Positions 26,683-41,600 of a DNA stretch of 64,000 bases are shown in pieces; positions within the stretch are counted from its first letter, which is position 1, and each line of letters starts with the position of its first letter. This stretch comes from Saccoglossus kowalevskii (lineage: Eukaryota > Hemichordata > Enteropneusta > Harrimaniidae), in assembly GCF_000003605.2 (NCBI RefSeq), contig NW_003109985.1, positions 31,688 through 95,687 of the forward strand, in the 5' to 3' direction. The position numbers and the translations under genes were made by a program. The notes beneath the pieces were generated by a model. It had not been told where the DNA came from. It saw only the letters and a list, made by a program, of their open reading frames with translations, and ran no database searches.

Positions 26683-29600
26683 TACTTGACCCCGGGTAAT
26701 TGGAACCTATCGGGATTATCAGAAAGCCAATTCGTCAATATAGCGTATATTACCTAACGCGCAAATGTCACAAAATATACATATGAAAAACACCGCAATC
26801 GAGCAAGGCAAACACAAGAGAAGCTATATTGTTTGAAAAGTTTTCCGATTAAACTTGATCTGTGAAACATACATTGTAGACGTGCGAAAAATAAACGCCC
26901 AAAATTACAAAATACCGTTTGTCAGTGGGTAATTGTAATTGAATGTAACTCAATTACATACCATTTACGTACTACATAACATGATTGTTCAGAAAGCAAG
27001 AATCTTAATTTGCATACAAACTAATATTATTAATTTTCTGCTGTGTATTAAATCTAAGGTAATCTTTCTCAAGAACAATTTAAAAGGCTTGCCTTGTAAA
27101 ATATACATACATCATCGACTATAAACGTGTCGAGAAACGTTGACTACGTACACATACTATGTTTCCGTGTAGTATCAGACACTTGATTGGCGCGGACTAA
27201 TATAATAGAAGGTTAATCTCCCGATAGCTTAAATACTTGAGCAGATAAGCAAAACACTCACACGATGTAACCCCATACATCGACAAGTGATCGGGGCAAT
27301 AATAACCAACATACACTGTAACCATGTAATACCATGTAAATCACAAATAACAAGAACTATGAGTATTTTTATGCTATCAACATGAACTTATGATAAACAT
27401 GTACATGATAATTATGCAAACATAATGTTTTGATCAATCAATGAGAATATTACTCAATGCATTCAGTACTCTCATTTGATAAATAGTATTAAACAAAACA
27501 CGTAGCAAATAAACCATATTCTAGTGTCCTCCCTGAGGCAAATAACAAATAAATTTCAACGTTATTATTTGCATCACTTTTTCTATGATTTTCAAGGAAT
27601 GCTAGGTTAAGTAATAGAATCAAAATCATGCAGACCGTTAGGTAAGATACGTACACTTGACCACATGAGTTGTCATGGAAACAGTGTTGAAATTATATGT
27701 TCTTTGACTCACAATACTTACATTGATCAATGCAAACTCGTTTGAAGAACGGCGTGGTTTCACTATGTTTCTTATTTAGAAATATCTCTCTAAGAGAACC
27801 AACTTTTACTTAAGTTAATTAGAGGCAGTTGCAAGGATCAGTTATAACACGTAACCCCAAACTAATGTAATCAGTGAATGAGAGTAACAAACAGGAGGGA
27901 GACAAATGCGTATCTTGATTTTGTCATGTAAATTACAAATACAGTTCGTGTCAATGTTGATCAAAGCACATTGCCTAGTACCACCACTCTATACTAGATT
28001 TATATCATATACATAACTATGTAAAAATAACTGTAAATAAGTTTCCCAGTCTCTTCGAATTCCAGTTGAGACGCTTGTCATATAACCATGCAACATCACC
28101 GTAGATAAATCCTCGATTGTAAACTATATAACACTGTCAAAGGCATGGAAACATACAACGTGTCTAATATATGTTGAAATCGGAAGCTAAAAGTCCGAGG
28201 TCTCACTTCGACTGAAATAACTTAATTATTTTTGTAGTTACCAATAACAGAAAGTAAACAAGATGTTAACGCTACGTAATTGTGTAACTATTTGAATGAC
28301 ATGACCCCATACTTGATACTTTTATTTCACTTTTATAAGAACAAACCAACAATTATCCCTTATTATGGGCATGAGAGATTCAACAAGAATTTTCCACCAA
28401 AAACTGCCTATATTATATGCAACATTCTATAGTCCACCGCGGATCTGTGGATTACCTCAAATTACATAACGTCAAGTTGTGGGTGACAGTCCCCAGGGAA
28501 GCGTATTGTAAATCGGTAGTGGTCTACACTATAATCACCATGAAGGACATTTCAAAATAGCGTCGCCAGAACTGAAATTTGCGATATGACCGACTGTTCA
28601 TTTGACAACTAATATCAGATAACGTTAAGACAGAGACAGATCTGTACATTTTGGAAGCTTAATAATGTGGCGTAAATACATTTTTAAAGTAAAAGTCTCA
28701 AAACACTACATGTATAAGTGACTACGAGTTCATAGCAGCCTGCCTTTAGAAGAGGGGAAATGTGGTTGTATACCTCGCCCCACCTTCTTATTTGATGTTA
28801 AAAACACCTTCTGTTATGAACTATCAAACACAATTTTATTGCTCCAGATTTAGTGCATTCACGTTTGATGACAGAAAATAGTGACTCACATTCTATGTAA
28901 TTTAACGCCGCACACACATGCTGTTTTGATACAGATAGTGACAGGAGCACCCCTGTCGTCTGGGGCCGATATACGATGATTCATTTAACCACTCTGAAAT
29001 CAGTAACCATTCGCTTATAATGAGTATAAGCCATTGTTGTGTCAGTCAATGAACCTACACCAATTCTATCACAATATGATATCTTACGCCCAACCACACC
29101 ATAATCTGAAATGCTACGTCACGTCTATACTACATAGAGACGATCTTTACTCGTACCAAGATGATTTTAGTCTTAAACAGGATTGGCCAGTGTGTAGTCA
29201 TGATACAACTGATATCTCTCAACAGGTGTTGTGATTTTATTTGCTATGATAAAGTCAATTCTTAAAAATGTCAGATCATGAATAGACATAGTATATGCTA
29301 GCAGTAAAGTGTGGGTCTTTTTTTTTAGATGTCACGTAATCTTCAACGCAAAATCGAATCTTGAATAATTGGTTGGGGTCAAAAGATCGCTAACAACAAG
29401 CAATCACATATCGTATCGTAATTGTGCGTGACATGCTCCTGTTGACCCTTAATAACCTTAAAAGTCGTTATATCAGCAACACATTTACACACGAATAGTG
29501 TAGAATAGATATCAACATCATTTTCAAATATACAAATTATTCAATGAGTTGCGTGTTATTTATCTGAATGACGTTTTCTCACCAATCTATGTTGCAGATA

Positions 29601-32600
29601 AACCAATCCATGCTAAAACTGAAAGTTGTTTCTAAAATACATCAACATCAACAGGTATTTTAGGTTAAGACTAGACTGTCCATTGACTTCGAAATTATTG
29701 TTTCCCTTATTCCATGGTCTATGCGTAAATTATAAACTACATCAAATAAAATGATGAACCTAAACAGTATAAATTAACATCAGCTGTTGATTCAATATAT
29801 ATCAATATTCCGCGATCTATCACCCACTGACGCCCAGGCGGTCCTTTAATCCGGAGATTACTTTATCGTACGGGGATAACGTGGAGTCATTCGCAAAAGC
29901 GATTTTTTATGATATGAAATTCTCATATTTAATCATAGTTTTCTGCGTTGCCATGGTGACTCATTGTGTATAGACAAACAATGGTCCGGTAATCAAAGCA
30001 GAAGACAAATTATTGATAACACATGTATGTCTATCTACATTTGTCAGTCATATCCCGTCACACGATCATCTGTATGACTTAATGGGTATGTAGACCTGTC
30101 AGAAATGCGTTACAATTCTGTTAATATAATGTAGTAAACGCTTGTGTGTCCGGTTTACTAAAGTAAACCCAAACCGAGACTGAAATGTTTTATGGGTTTG
30201 AGCGAGAACAATACCAGCCATGGGCCACGCAGCTGAATGCCCCCTGCACGTAACAATCTGAAATAGAACATAAACACCCTAAACGATGTAATCTAAAAAC
30301 GATGTAATTGTCAAACAAGTGTTTTAATGAGAAACACCTGTTTGCTGGTGGCTATTATTTGACAGATAAATATGTTTGTATATGATGGATGTAGTTGTAA
30401 AGTCGTTGCTTTACTGACAATTCGAGTTTATAATGACTCTATTAATCTATTATTAAGCGAAAAAATCTCGTTCGTTATTCAAAAGCTGTGGTTGACGTTA
30501 TCCAATTGTTGATCATTTGGCAATATGCAAAATCCGATTTACAATTATGACTGATCAGCTAGAGACGACCTAGATGGACGATATGGTAATGGTAATGGTA
30601 ATATGGTTGACCCTAGTAATAGCCTACGATTGTTGCACTTTGAATTTCTGTAGCCGTACACGATCGGAAGTCACTTTACTCCGGTATCGCGTTTACTCGA
30701 GAATGGGGTAGTAAAGACATTCACGGTTTACTCATTGACAAGATCAATGAAAACGTATCGCATATATTTTATTCAGAGTCAAAGCAATTGTTAGGTTGTG
30801 GGGAAAATTACTGTTGATTCAAAATGAAATTCTATGTTCTCACAATCAATTTTAACATCAGATCACACGCATCGATTACACAAATTCCCAAGATCAAATA
30901 AAACTTGCTGTTTACGAAACTTAGCGATCTGTCCTCCAGATCTAAGCCAGGCATTCACTTTCTTCAAAATTTAAAAGAAAAGACACACTTCAATGCATCC
31001 CAGGAGAGAATTTGTACTCATGACATTGAGAACAATTATGTTTGCCTGAGAAAACGTTAACTGAATGTAAAGTACATTTACTGTTTAAATCTAGAAACAC
31101 GTAGTTCAGGTGAAAAGCTCCTGTTCAATACTGGTATAAGGAACTAGTACTGTTCATAATAATATTATATTATAATAGTAATATGCTATTGTAACAGCGC
31201 GATGTGTACTGAAACGTGATATTTCAGCGAACATTAATATTTGCGGTGAAACTGTCATGGTAATAGTAAAGCATAATGTTGACTTAGGTTGTAGTATGTT
31301 GTATGTTCTTAGTTATTCATTCCGAAAGGCAATCTATGAAATGGATCTATCGCAAACTGTACATATCACCGTTTGTCGCAACCAACATTTGCTGCTGACG
31401 TATTATCGCTACCACATCATTATCTATTCTATACAATTGTGTTCTGAAATGAGGTGACAAATAAGAAGACAATTTGGGTAATACCTTTACGTTTTCTTCA
31501 AAATGACATTTTCGCAATACGATTTTGTAATCTGTTGCATGCTTATATTCTTAATTGTTTTAATTGTGCAAAAAACATGCCTCAAATTTATGTTCGAATG
31601 GCGGATTGATACAATTGGAGTGAGTCAATAATTCAAATACTGTTAATATCATTGTAATTAAATATACGATGTTAAAATAGACAAATCGCGTGTGTAGAGT
31701 AGCTATGCTTTTGAAGTGTCGTCTATGAGGAGGACCAATACGTATCGACTATGAAAGTGTGTGAATAAGCCGCGTACCATGCGCTTTGAGACAATACTCT
31801 ACTGACCGGGCATGTATATGAGTAGTGGCGATAACCCGTAGATAAGTTATCGTAAAGATATAATAAAGTATACAATCGGGGACAGATTTGGGTGTTACCA
31901 AACTATATTGCCTGACGATGTGTGTTCAATTTGAATAGCGCAGTTATGTATTATGTTCATGTACATGTATTAACACAGAATTTACAGAATAAATATATGC
32001 TGTGAGAAGTATCATGCATGAAGTATCACGATGCGTATATTATCATCAAACAGTCTGTTATAATGACTACAAATGTGACTACACAGATAATTCATAAGGT
32101 AACTTACTGCCACCGAACCGTAGAGTTAGGATTTACAATATGTTTTTTGTTTTGTTCTTTTGTTCGTAAAGTTCAGAGAAAAAATGAAGTGTCGATGCTT
32201 TGCCGTTTGCTTCTCTACCTCTTCTATTTTCTGACATTTTATTTCAGTCAACAAAAGTTAATAACATGTTTTGAAGGGCAATTTTTTGATATTTCTTTTA
32301 TTCGTAGTAACGATTACTCAGTAACTCTAAATACTCATTGGTCAGATTAACGTAATTAATTGGCCACCATCAAAACAGATATGATAAAAATAAATAAAAA
32401 ATAGATAAAAAATAATATTGTCACTAAACTACTGTTCGCGCAAATACATCCATGAGAATGATAAGTTCTGAACCATTCAACGTTGGTTTCAAAAAATACT
32501 ATTTCATACTATAAAACAACATATGTAGTTAATATATGTTCGTCATAAATTATTAGGGAATGTAAGTGAGTACTGTAAAAAAAGTACCTATAGTAAAAAA

Positions 32601-35600
32601 AAGTTGATGACTTGAGCCCAAATCAATAATATAATAAAACCCATAGTGCCCTCATTTAGTAAATAAAATGTCTGCATGAACTTAAATACAGAAAGTTCTC
32701 GTTTAAATTAATTATAAGTTCCAAACAATGTCCGCATATACATAAGACAAATTAAGTAATTACGTTAATCAAATAATAAAAAAGACCTAATGTTTCATAC
32801 GCAAAATATACTGTTTCATATTCGGACAACTGACTATTTATTGTATGCAATATTCAGTAATTAAGTGAAATTTAATCTAGACATGTAGACAACTTGACAC
32901 ATTGTTAAAATGGCGGAATTACGATATATGACTCGGGTCAACTTGTTACTTTCCTTTCAGCTAAGTGCTTACGAATATGTCTTTTAAATATTATATGAAC
33001 CATCCATTTGGAAAAGAACACAAAACACCCTGTTCATCACCATGCGTGGTTTATCTCCTTATTAATAATTTAAGGCATAATAAATGAGGGGAAAGAAGTT
33101 GTTGTTTGTTTCTTCTTCAGAAAATGTACAGTGCAGTAGATAGGTGTCACACTTGGGTGCCAATTTATCAACTCAGTCAGATGAATTATGCGTGATCATG
33201 CTTTGAAAAAAAACATTAATTTTCAGACTAGTTATTAATATATTCTTTACAAATATACATTTTTTTTATTTTTTAAAAAAGGAGACGAAATGACTCGGCA
33301 ATGAATTATGGGGAAGTCACATTTCCGTGAATGCGGGTTTCCGACAGCGGAGACTAAATAATTGACCTCAGGGACCGTACTTACTGTGTTGGTTATTGTA
33401 AGTCAACAATAGAGAAAACGTTCAATTACCCAGTAATCTATGACGTAATCCACGTTATTTATGTACGTCCAATAGCTTTCAATTAATCAAATGTCTATTC
33501 TGTTCTCATGTAGATAAAGAAATTATGTTATGCCATGTAATACGTCATAGTACTTGTAACTTCAGCACGTACACTCGGGGATTTATTAGTGTCGGCTCTA
33601 TTCTGAGAATGATTTACTGAATTAAATGACAACTATTAGTGGTTTGATAATTTCATATTCAGAATATGTTGCTAGATCATTGTATAACTGCTACAGCAAA
33701 GTAGCAAATCCCCGTTGTGCCGCGTATCTCTCCACCTCAAAGCACTGTAGTGCCACACGTGGGATATGAGTCTCTCGTCACGCCACCAAGTAGAATACGA
33801 GTACGGAATAAGAAGGATCCGTGCAAGCTCACTCGGAATAATTTAATAGCAACAACAAGTCAGTCGACCGTGGTTGTCAATCACTAAACCTATTCTGTGC
33901 ATGTTTCGTTTGTAATATTTTTGGATTTGATACAGTCTTGCCATTGATGTAATTGCATTGGCAGGATTGGTTATTGATTATTAGCGTTTGATGCCATGTC
34001 ATGTACAGATGACAGGACTAACGGCAAAGGGATGGCACATTTATTATGCTACTACACGATTAAAGATGCCTAACGTTATGCGGGCTACAGTAGTAATTGA
34101 CGACGTCAATAACGCATGGACAGTCTGAAATGAAGTGAACCTCACTATCCTGTAAAACTGACGATGCTGAAATCATAATGCTTACCTAGGTAGAAAATGG
34201 ATGCTAAAAAAAATAACAATTTCTTGATTTGTAACACTAGGCTGGCAAATAAACCACTTTCCTAAATGAAATTACAATATTGTGTTGCCCCTCGTTTTTG
34301 TTAAATTGATGGTGGGAATGGCTTTCCTATAAACGGACGCTAAATTGGATTAAAGCTAACCGTCAGTGAACGCGCATATCCGACAATGTATTTCCGGGTC
34401 AAATTGCTGCAGCTGATCTATGAATTGAAGTAGGCTCAACATGAAACCTAATTAAATCAGGATTGAAAATCCGAAAATAATTACCGCACGTGATTAACCT
34501 TGAATACTAAAAGTAACAAATGTCACAGCGTTAATTCCAGCCGTGGCGGTGGATTACAAGTACGATCTACACGAGTAAAGTAAATACTAAAACAAACAGA
34601 CAATGGCCCAGGTCAGTATGCACCAAATGTTACATTACTAATTGTTCACGCAGAGTAAACAATTGAGTAATCGCCCGCGAGCAGCCTGTGCGTTATAGAT
34701 TCCACCACAACGTCCATTTCTGGGTTGTATGTTGGACAATACCGGAGATGATAACATGTACTAGTCAGTTGTCGGCGATGAACATTCTAATATGGAAAGT
34801 GAGAAGTAATATATTGGATGGTAAACACGAATCAACAACAGATTGCTCACTTCGGCAAAACTGCAGTTAAATTGCACTCTGAAAAAAAATGTACTGTGAC
34901 ACTCATCTCTATCACTTATGTCCACTAGCCTTTTCACTCACAAAACAAATCATGTGTATCCTATCGCATGGCATTAACAAATTCATAACTTGCACGTAAT
35001 TCACGTATGCAATTTATAAAAAATGAAATTACTATTTGAAATAAGCAACACGTCTTGTGCAAACTGTTATTTGCATAACAATTATTACGGATGATATCAT
35101 TGCTGGAGATCTAATTGTCATAAAATCATCTAATCTTTGTTAATCTTTACTTAAATAGCAATTGCTATGAAACAAATATTGGAGAAATAAAATATGTATT
35201 TCATTCACCTAAATTTATTATAATTCTTAGCCTTCGTGGACTTTTTAAAAACTCTTCATTTTAATATGAAAATAAAGTCTCACTACACCGCTTCATTGCG
35301 TCGGAATGAATGATTACGCATCTCTGACTGTGAGCTGACCTCAACAATAAACCGTTTTACTTACCAGAGACAGGTCAACCGAGAATCATATAATTGTCTG
35401 CCATAGATTCTGTCACTTATGGCGTTCATTTTTTATATTGGGTTGTCAAGACTTACCTTAAGCAGGATTTGTAGTTTAACACGATGATACAGCCCGAATG
35501 TCGTTAATCTTTTCCCCGCCACTGTAAAGATACTGTCGTTCTTATTTGGGAATAATGCAATAGATGTTAGTATATTAGAAAGTTGGTATTTGTAAGTTAT

Positions 35601-38600
35601 ACTTATGTTATCTGGGTTTACCTGGCATCCATCTTCGCCGTTACGCCTACAACTGCGATGACTTGTACTTCATATCACCCTAGGGAAAGGTTCTTCAAAG
35701 ATCAGCACATATAACTACACAGAGGTATATGAAATTATGGCGTACTTTCGCACCTCGATTACTATGAAAGATTAAATTCATTCAATATATGCGAGAGGGT
35801 TTCCATTTTATGTTGTTGTTTGAAAACGGGCGGAGCAGTTTGCAGTTTAGTATAAAAATATCACACCTCACAATCCTATTAACTACGTGTTATAATAGTG
35901 ACTGAACACAAATCCGTTTTAATGCGTAGTGGTATGTATAAGCACCGGTTTTAATATCACTCATCACATTGCCAATATTTGAGACATGCACGCTGGCACT
36001 ACCAACAGCTCTATATGATAGGAACAAAACATTGTCCATCCTCTATGATTATTGATAAAAGTAGTACTGACGTGCGTAGTCGAACAGTACGTGCCACATA
36101 TTACTTCAATATACTCAGTATATTCAATGTGGGCATGGATCAACATACAAGTGTGATAGTGCCAGCTTGTGTATGACAATGAATTTAAGCACGTATACGT
36201 TTTCACAAACCCTAACAACATATTAGTACAATGTCAAAGCATGTGCTCCTTATAAATACCAGGTCAGTAGTTTTGACATTACTGGCGATATCAGCAACAT
36301 TATAAGCCATGTGATGAGGTATGGATGCGTGTTCACGATATTGAATACAGTATAATCTTGGAGAGTTGTGTCAGCAGTCATATAACAGGGACAATCTGAT
36401 AGGTACAGACGAGGCATACCTAGTATAACCAGTTTACTTAGTTTGAGGGTTGAAAATATAGTGTGTTTTTTAAACATAAATAAATAATATTTTGAAATAA
36501 GGAAATCTGTAAATATATGCGATGTTAAAATTGAATCATATGCACGCAGTCTGGGACACAAACCACGCTCGTAAAAAAAATCAGTACCCTAAACAAATGT
36601 CCGCCTAGCAGACACTTATACGCGAATGTACCAACACGAAATATGATTTTCTGTTTAAAACATCGTACTATAACATCATAGGGTACTTTGGATCGAATCA
36701 CCCCGCACTTCCCGATAATATTTCATCACAGACTAATTTCGATCAGATATCAAAGGCTATACGGATTTAGACACGGATTCATTTCCCTGTAAACGACGTA
36801 CACTAACTAAATTCAATTTTTCTCCCGAGTGTCAGGATTACAGCGGAGAAGATTGAGTAAGAACATTTTTTATGATTAATTAAACGTACAAAATATAGTG
36901 TCTTGGTTGCTCTGGGCAACCTTATTTATATATAGTGCCGTCTTGCTAGAAAAATACCTTCCGCTTAAAGTAAAGACATTAGAAACTTACACACACCGTG
37001 ATCTCCCAAGCGATCTGGTACCGCCCAGTTCTAATGTACTTATATGTGAAACACAATTTTGTTTGTTATTTCAAGGTATTGAATGTCATTAATACATATA
37101 ATCATCAGCAACTCCATGTTTGCAATGGTATTAGATTGTACCTAAAATAAATTCAATTTCGCTAATCGGGAAAAGGTCTGCCACGCCGAATCTCAATCAC
37201 AGCAAGCAAACACACATATTGCATTACCTGTCCCTGTCTGCGGGGCTTCAATCATGCAGTTGGCCATCTTGTAATGTAAAACAGTTGTATATACGTTATC
37301 AAAGTGAGTACTTCATGTTTAAGCATTGCAACTCGTCCCCTCCCCAGCCATCATCGCTTTGGACATTTAACGAATTATTTGACTTGTACAGCAGGCAGTA
37401 ACAGACGAAGATGTGTAGAATAGAGAAGTACACAATTGTAATTTGAAATAATTCATCCCTATATCCTATCATAGCTTGTAAGATAACAATAGGCATCCAT
37501 ACTCCCAAGCGGGGCTCATTAAGCAGAATTTAGAGCATCAATCCAGACATGATATTCTACAAGGATAGTTATTTCGAAATTGAAACGACGGCAGCTGCAC
37601 GTAATGACATGACAGCCAATATACTACCACAGTGATTACATTGTGAATCACACGATATATCTAAGATGGTGTACACTGCGTGACTGATCACGAAAACTAT
37701 GTGTGAGACCCGATGCCGGCATTACGCTATCGCAATTACACTGACATTACTTCTTCAATTTAGGAATAACAATTCAAACACACGTAGCCAATTGTTCCAT
37801 GTTCTGATATACGGGAACGGGTATTTGGTGTGTAGTGTTGAATAGTAGTGCGATAAAAAAAACATCGAAATGTCATTAATTTACAAGGTTGCTAGTTAAA
37901 ACCCAGTACATATAGTTATGATGAAAGGCATACACTATGCCCATCAATATTATGTCAATTGGCCTAGTTTGACCTTCAAAAATCTAATTGAAATATATTT
38001 GTGATGTCCATTGGGTGCAAACAAACAACAAAAGCACCCTTCCAAAAACAAAACAGTTATGCTATTTGTATATTCTCTTCATAATTCGTGGTATGAAAAC
38101 GACTTGATTTCCCATCGTGCTAGACACAACATAAATTTTGAAGATTTTTAATATTTTGGTTTGTTAGTTCCACACAGTAATCATTCTGGGTGTGAAGCTT
38201 CTATTAAGCAATATGGTATAATTTAATTACCGGAAACAGAATACTAATTCTCGTAGTTCACTACATGTTTATATCAACAATAGCAAAGTTCAAAATTAAT
38301 TTCAGAGTAGTGTATTAAAGGTAAACGGTAGCTGTAATATGTTTTAATGGGGCGATTTATTGAGATGACATCGTATATAATAATTTATATCCAACACATC
38401 GTTTGGTTACCTAGCATTCGTTTATTACGTTTCCAACACGGGAAATATGTATTTATCTACCGTGGACATAATAGCCAGGATTACTAAGGATACCGATTAC
38501 GTCGATTGCTTTGTCTCCATTACGAGAGAAACACACGATAAAATAATATAGATTTGCCTGGTATACATCGTTAAATTTATCTTATTTTATCCACATATAA

Positions 38601-41600
38601 TCAGCGCTAGATAGATTTGTTCCATACGCAAACTAAGTACTGGTGTAGATCGTCTCAAAAGCAACGCTAGGATGATTATAAGTGTGAATTAGATTATGAT
38701 TGTTTTCTTCCATATAAGTAACGCTAGATGTAATTATTATTTCAAATTGTCCATCACATGATTGCGTAGTCACAGAAAACTGTTAACGATGTTCTGCTTC
38801 ATAACATCTTTCCTATAATGTTAATGATGATGGTCTGTTCCTAGATGTCGATTTGTTTTGCCGTGTTGTATTGAGTACAGTTATAATATGATACAACATT
38901 GTGAGTGTGATGGGCCCAACTTCATGTGATAACACATGATATCAATACTGTGGCTGGTATCTTCTTGTTGACGAGAATTGAATGCATTGTACAGATATGT
39001 GTTACTATCGCCATGCCAATACAGCGTGTTAGCGAGCAAATTTGCTTGTAAGTTAACAATGTTGCTTTGAGACAAGCGTCCAGTATTTTAATTGCGGCGC
39101 CGACGATAATCCAGTGCACCGATAACGTGCAAATATTTACCAGACAGTGAACTTAGCGTTAATAATTATTTCCGATATTTATTTCAGTTCCTGAAGCAGG
39201 CTAAACAGGAGAAATTTTACCTCCGGTTGTTTTCCATTTTAACTCTAAAACGCACCGAAAAAAACGTTTAGAATATTTCATTGGAGGTATGTCTACTTTC
39301 TGTATGGCGGACAGTTTGAAAAAAGATTATAATAAAATCTTAATAACAATAACACAAATACTGTTCTTTATAAAAGATTTTCAAAAGGCCGTAGACACCT
39401 CAAAATAATGGTATCTTCCAAGAGCGTCCGGCTCTGATGGTGGAATAAACTCACGTAGTAGTTTTTCCAATTTTAAAGGCAGGCGCCGGACGTTTGTCTG
39501 AAGGCTACATTGCTAGCTCGCTAACACACTGCATTGGTGTTCAAACGCGACATGCGGTGGTTGTAAATAGAGAAATAAAGATAAAGGTTCGCTACCTACT
39601 GTATATTTTATATTATATTTAATGATGTGACCTGATAATGTAGAGTGTGAAGAATATCAGCAATCCGTATATTTCATTGTGTGCTGCTTTGTAGAGTAAT
39701 GGTAGCCATCATGCCAATAAACACCCTCGTACAAACGCATCTATGAAATCAAAACCTCTCCCAACATATATGCTGAATGCGATACGAAAAAACATTACAA
39801 AACTCAAATAAACCCGTAGTTTAATAAGTTTTGTTCTAGGCCATGTTCATTGCAGTATGGACTATTTGGTTAAAATAATGATTACTCTAGATAGGATTGC
39901 TGTGTTATCCTGCGACATTGCCATTGATTCCGTGGCATATATATAATTTAATATTGCAATTACGAGCCGTTGAATGTTGTTTTATGGAAACACATGAGAC
40001 GGGGTCAGCTTGGTTTGTGTGGTCATGAATGGAAATGGGCTAGAGTTGTTGTCCATTGTACGTATGTGCATACTGAATAGCGTTAAATAAAATGAATCAC
40101 GTATTGTAAATATCTAGGTTACAGCCGATTGAACGGAAAATTGTCCTAACTTCCACATCGATCACTGTCACCCATCAAATTTTGGTGTCTCATCTGTCCT
40201 TGGAATCTATTTGAAATGCTCGATCACTGGGTTAGAATATCCTCTTTAAAATATTTTCAGAGGACACATTATAAACAGTATCGCCTAATATTTGGATATG
40301 CATATTTCCACCAGTTCAGTTATCTGTTTCCAATGGGATTTGCATTTCATAGTTCATTACATTCTTTTTCAATTGCGAAAGTATGACAGAGACAGCATCG
40401 GGTAGTAATGAAAAGCAAGTTGTTTCATCATTATTTTATTGTAGTCCTGACATTTACGTCGCCGAATTCATCTTATCAAATTGCCGCCTCATAGAAAGAT
40501 ATATAATCGAGACACCCACCTGAGACTGTAAGCACGAATGAACAGAATGGTGACAACATAACTAATAAGTGTCTTCGCTTTGAAGAATCTACATTGCCAA
40601 CAGCAAAAGAACTTTTAGTAGTAGCATGTTACAGGACACGAGTCGCCAATTCCCATGTTGTGTACTGAGGTTTTGCTCTACCACACCTTCTTGTCTGCAA
40701 CAGTCCCCTGACGGCTCTCACTCTTGTCGACAGCAGATATAATACCTGCCAACGGTTGGGGATTAGCTCTTCGGGCATGCGGATAATCAAGATTATCCCG
40801 TACCATTTCTAATTACTAAATAATACACTTACTGATCTTACAAGCAAGGGATTTGTATTTTCGACATGTTTTGTTTGTATAGCCAGAAAGAAAGTAAATT
40901 GCTTGGTTCTTGATAATCTTAGTAATTATGCAACAGCATATACTGAAAAATCCCAGGTGTCAAAACACCTGAACCAACCACGGCAAAGTTGTTGAATTTT
41001 GCATTAAAAAAATACATCGAAAAGCTACAAAGAAATAATGTTTTCATTCAGAGAAAACACGTAACTTGAAGTAAACTTGGAGTGTACACGAGCTTATGCA
41101 TATCCGTGTTTCGAAGACTCACTTTAGCATGCAATCAACGCAGACAAGGCGGTTTTTACAGACCATTATTGAAATTTATAAAAGAAATCAATAGTAATAT
41201 TGCCTTCATGTATTCAATATGCGTTTGATATTACCTTAGGGTTTATATATCTTGTCGATAAAAACAAGACCCGTAACTATCTTCACTTTCACATCACATC
41301 ATCCTTTGTGTGAGGGAACGCGCTGGGGCCATGTAGTATTTTGGTAAATGTTATTTCACTTATTTGAACAAACCAACACAAATAAGAATTTAAAAATGTG
41401 TACGCACCTATGGGCTCCTGTAAATTGTAACTCTTTAAAAGAAGCACTATGATACTTCCTGTTCTCTTCTTCGACAGAAGTAAAATGTACAGTGGGCAGG
41501 GAAAAAAACCCACATAAATCCAATTTAGCACGTATTCTCTCGTAAAAATCAACATGTGTCCTGGAATAAGACTGTAAAACTCACTTTCCCTGCTGTGCAC

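Noticed and set aside
30313-30343. 12-bp stem with one mismatch (AAACAAGTGTTT / AAACACCTGTTT)
   Set aside because: Too short for a microRNA precursor and near chance expectation.
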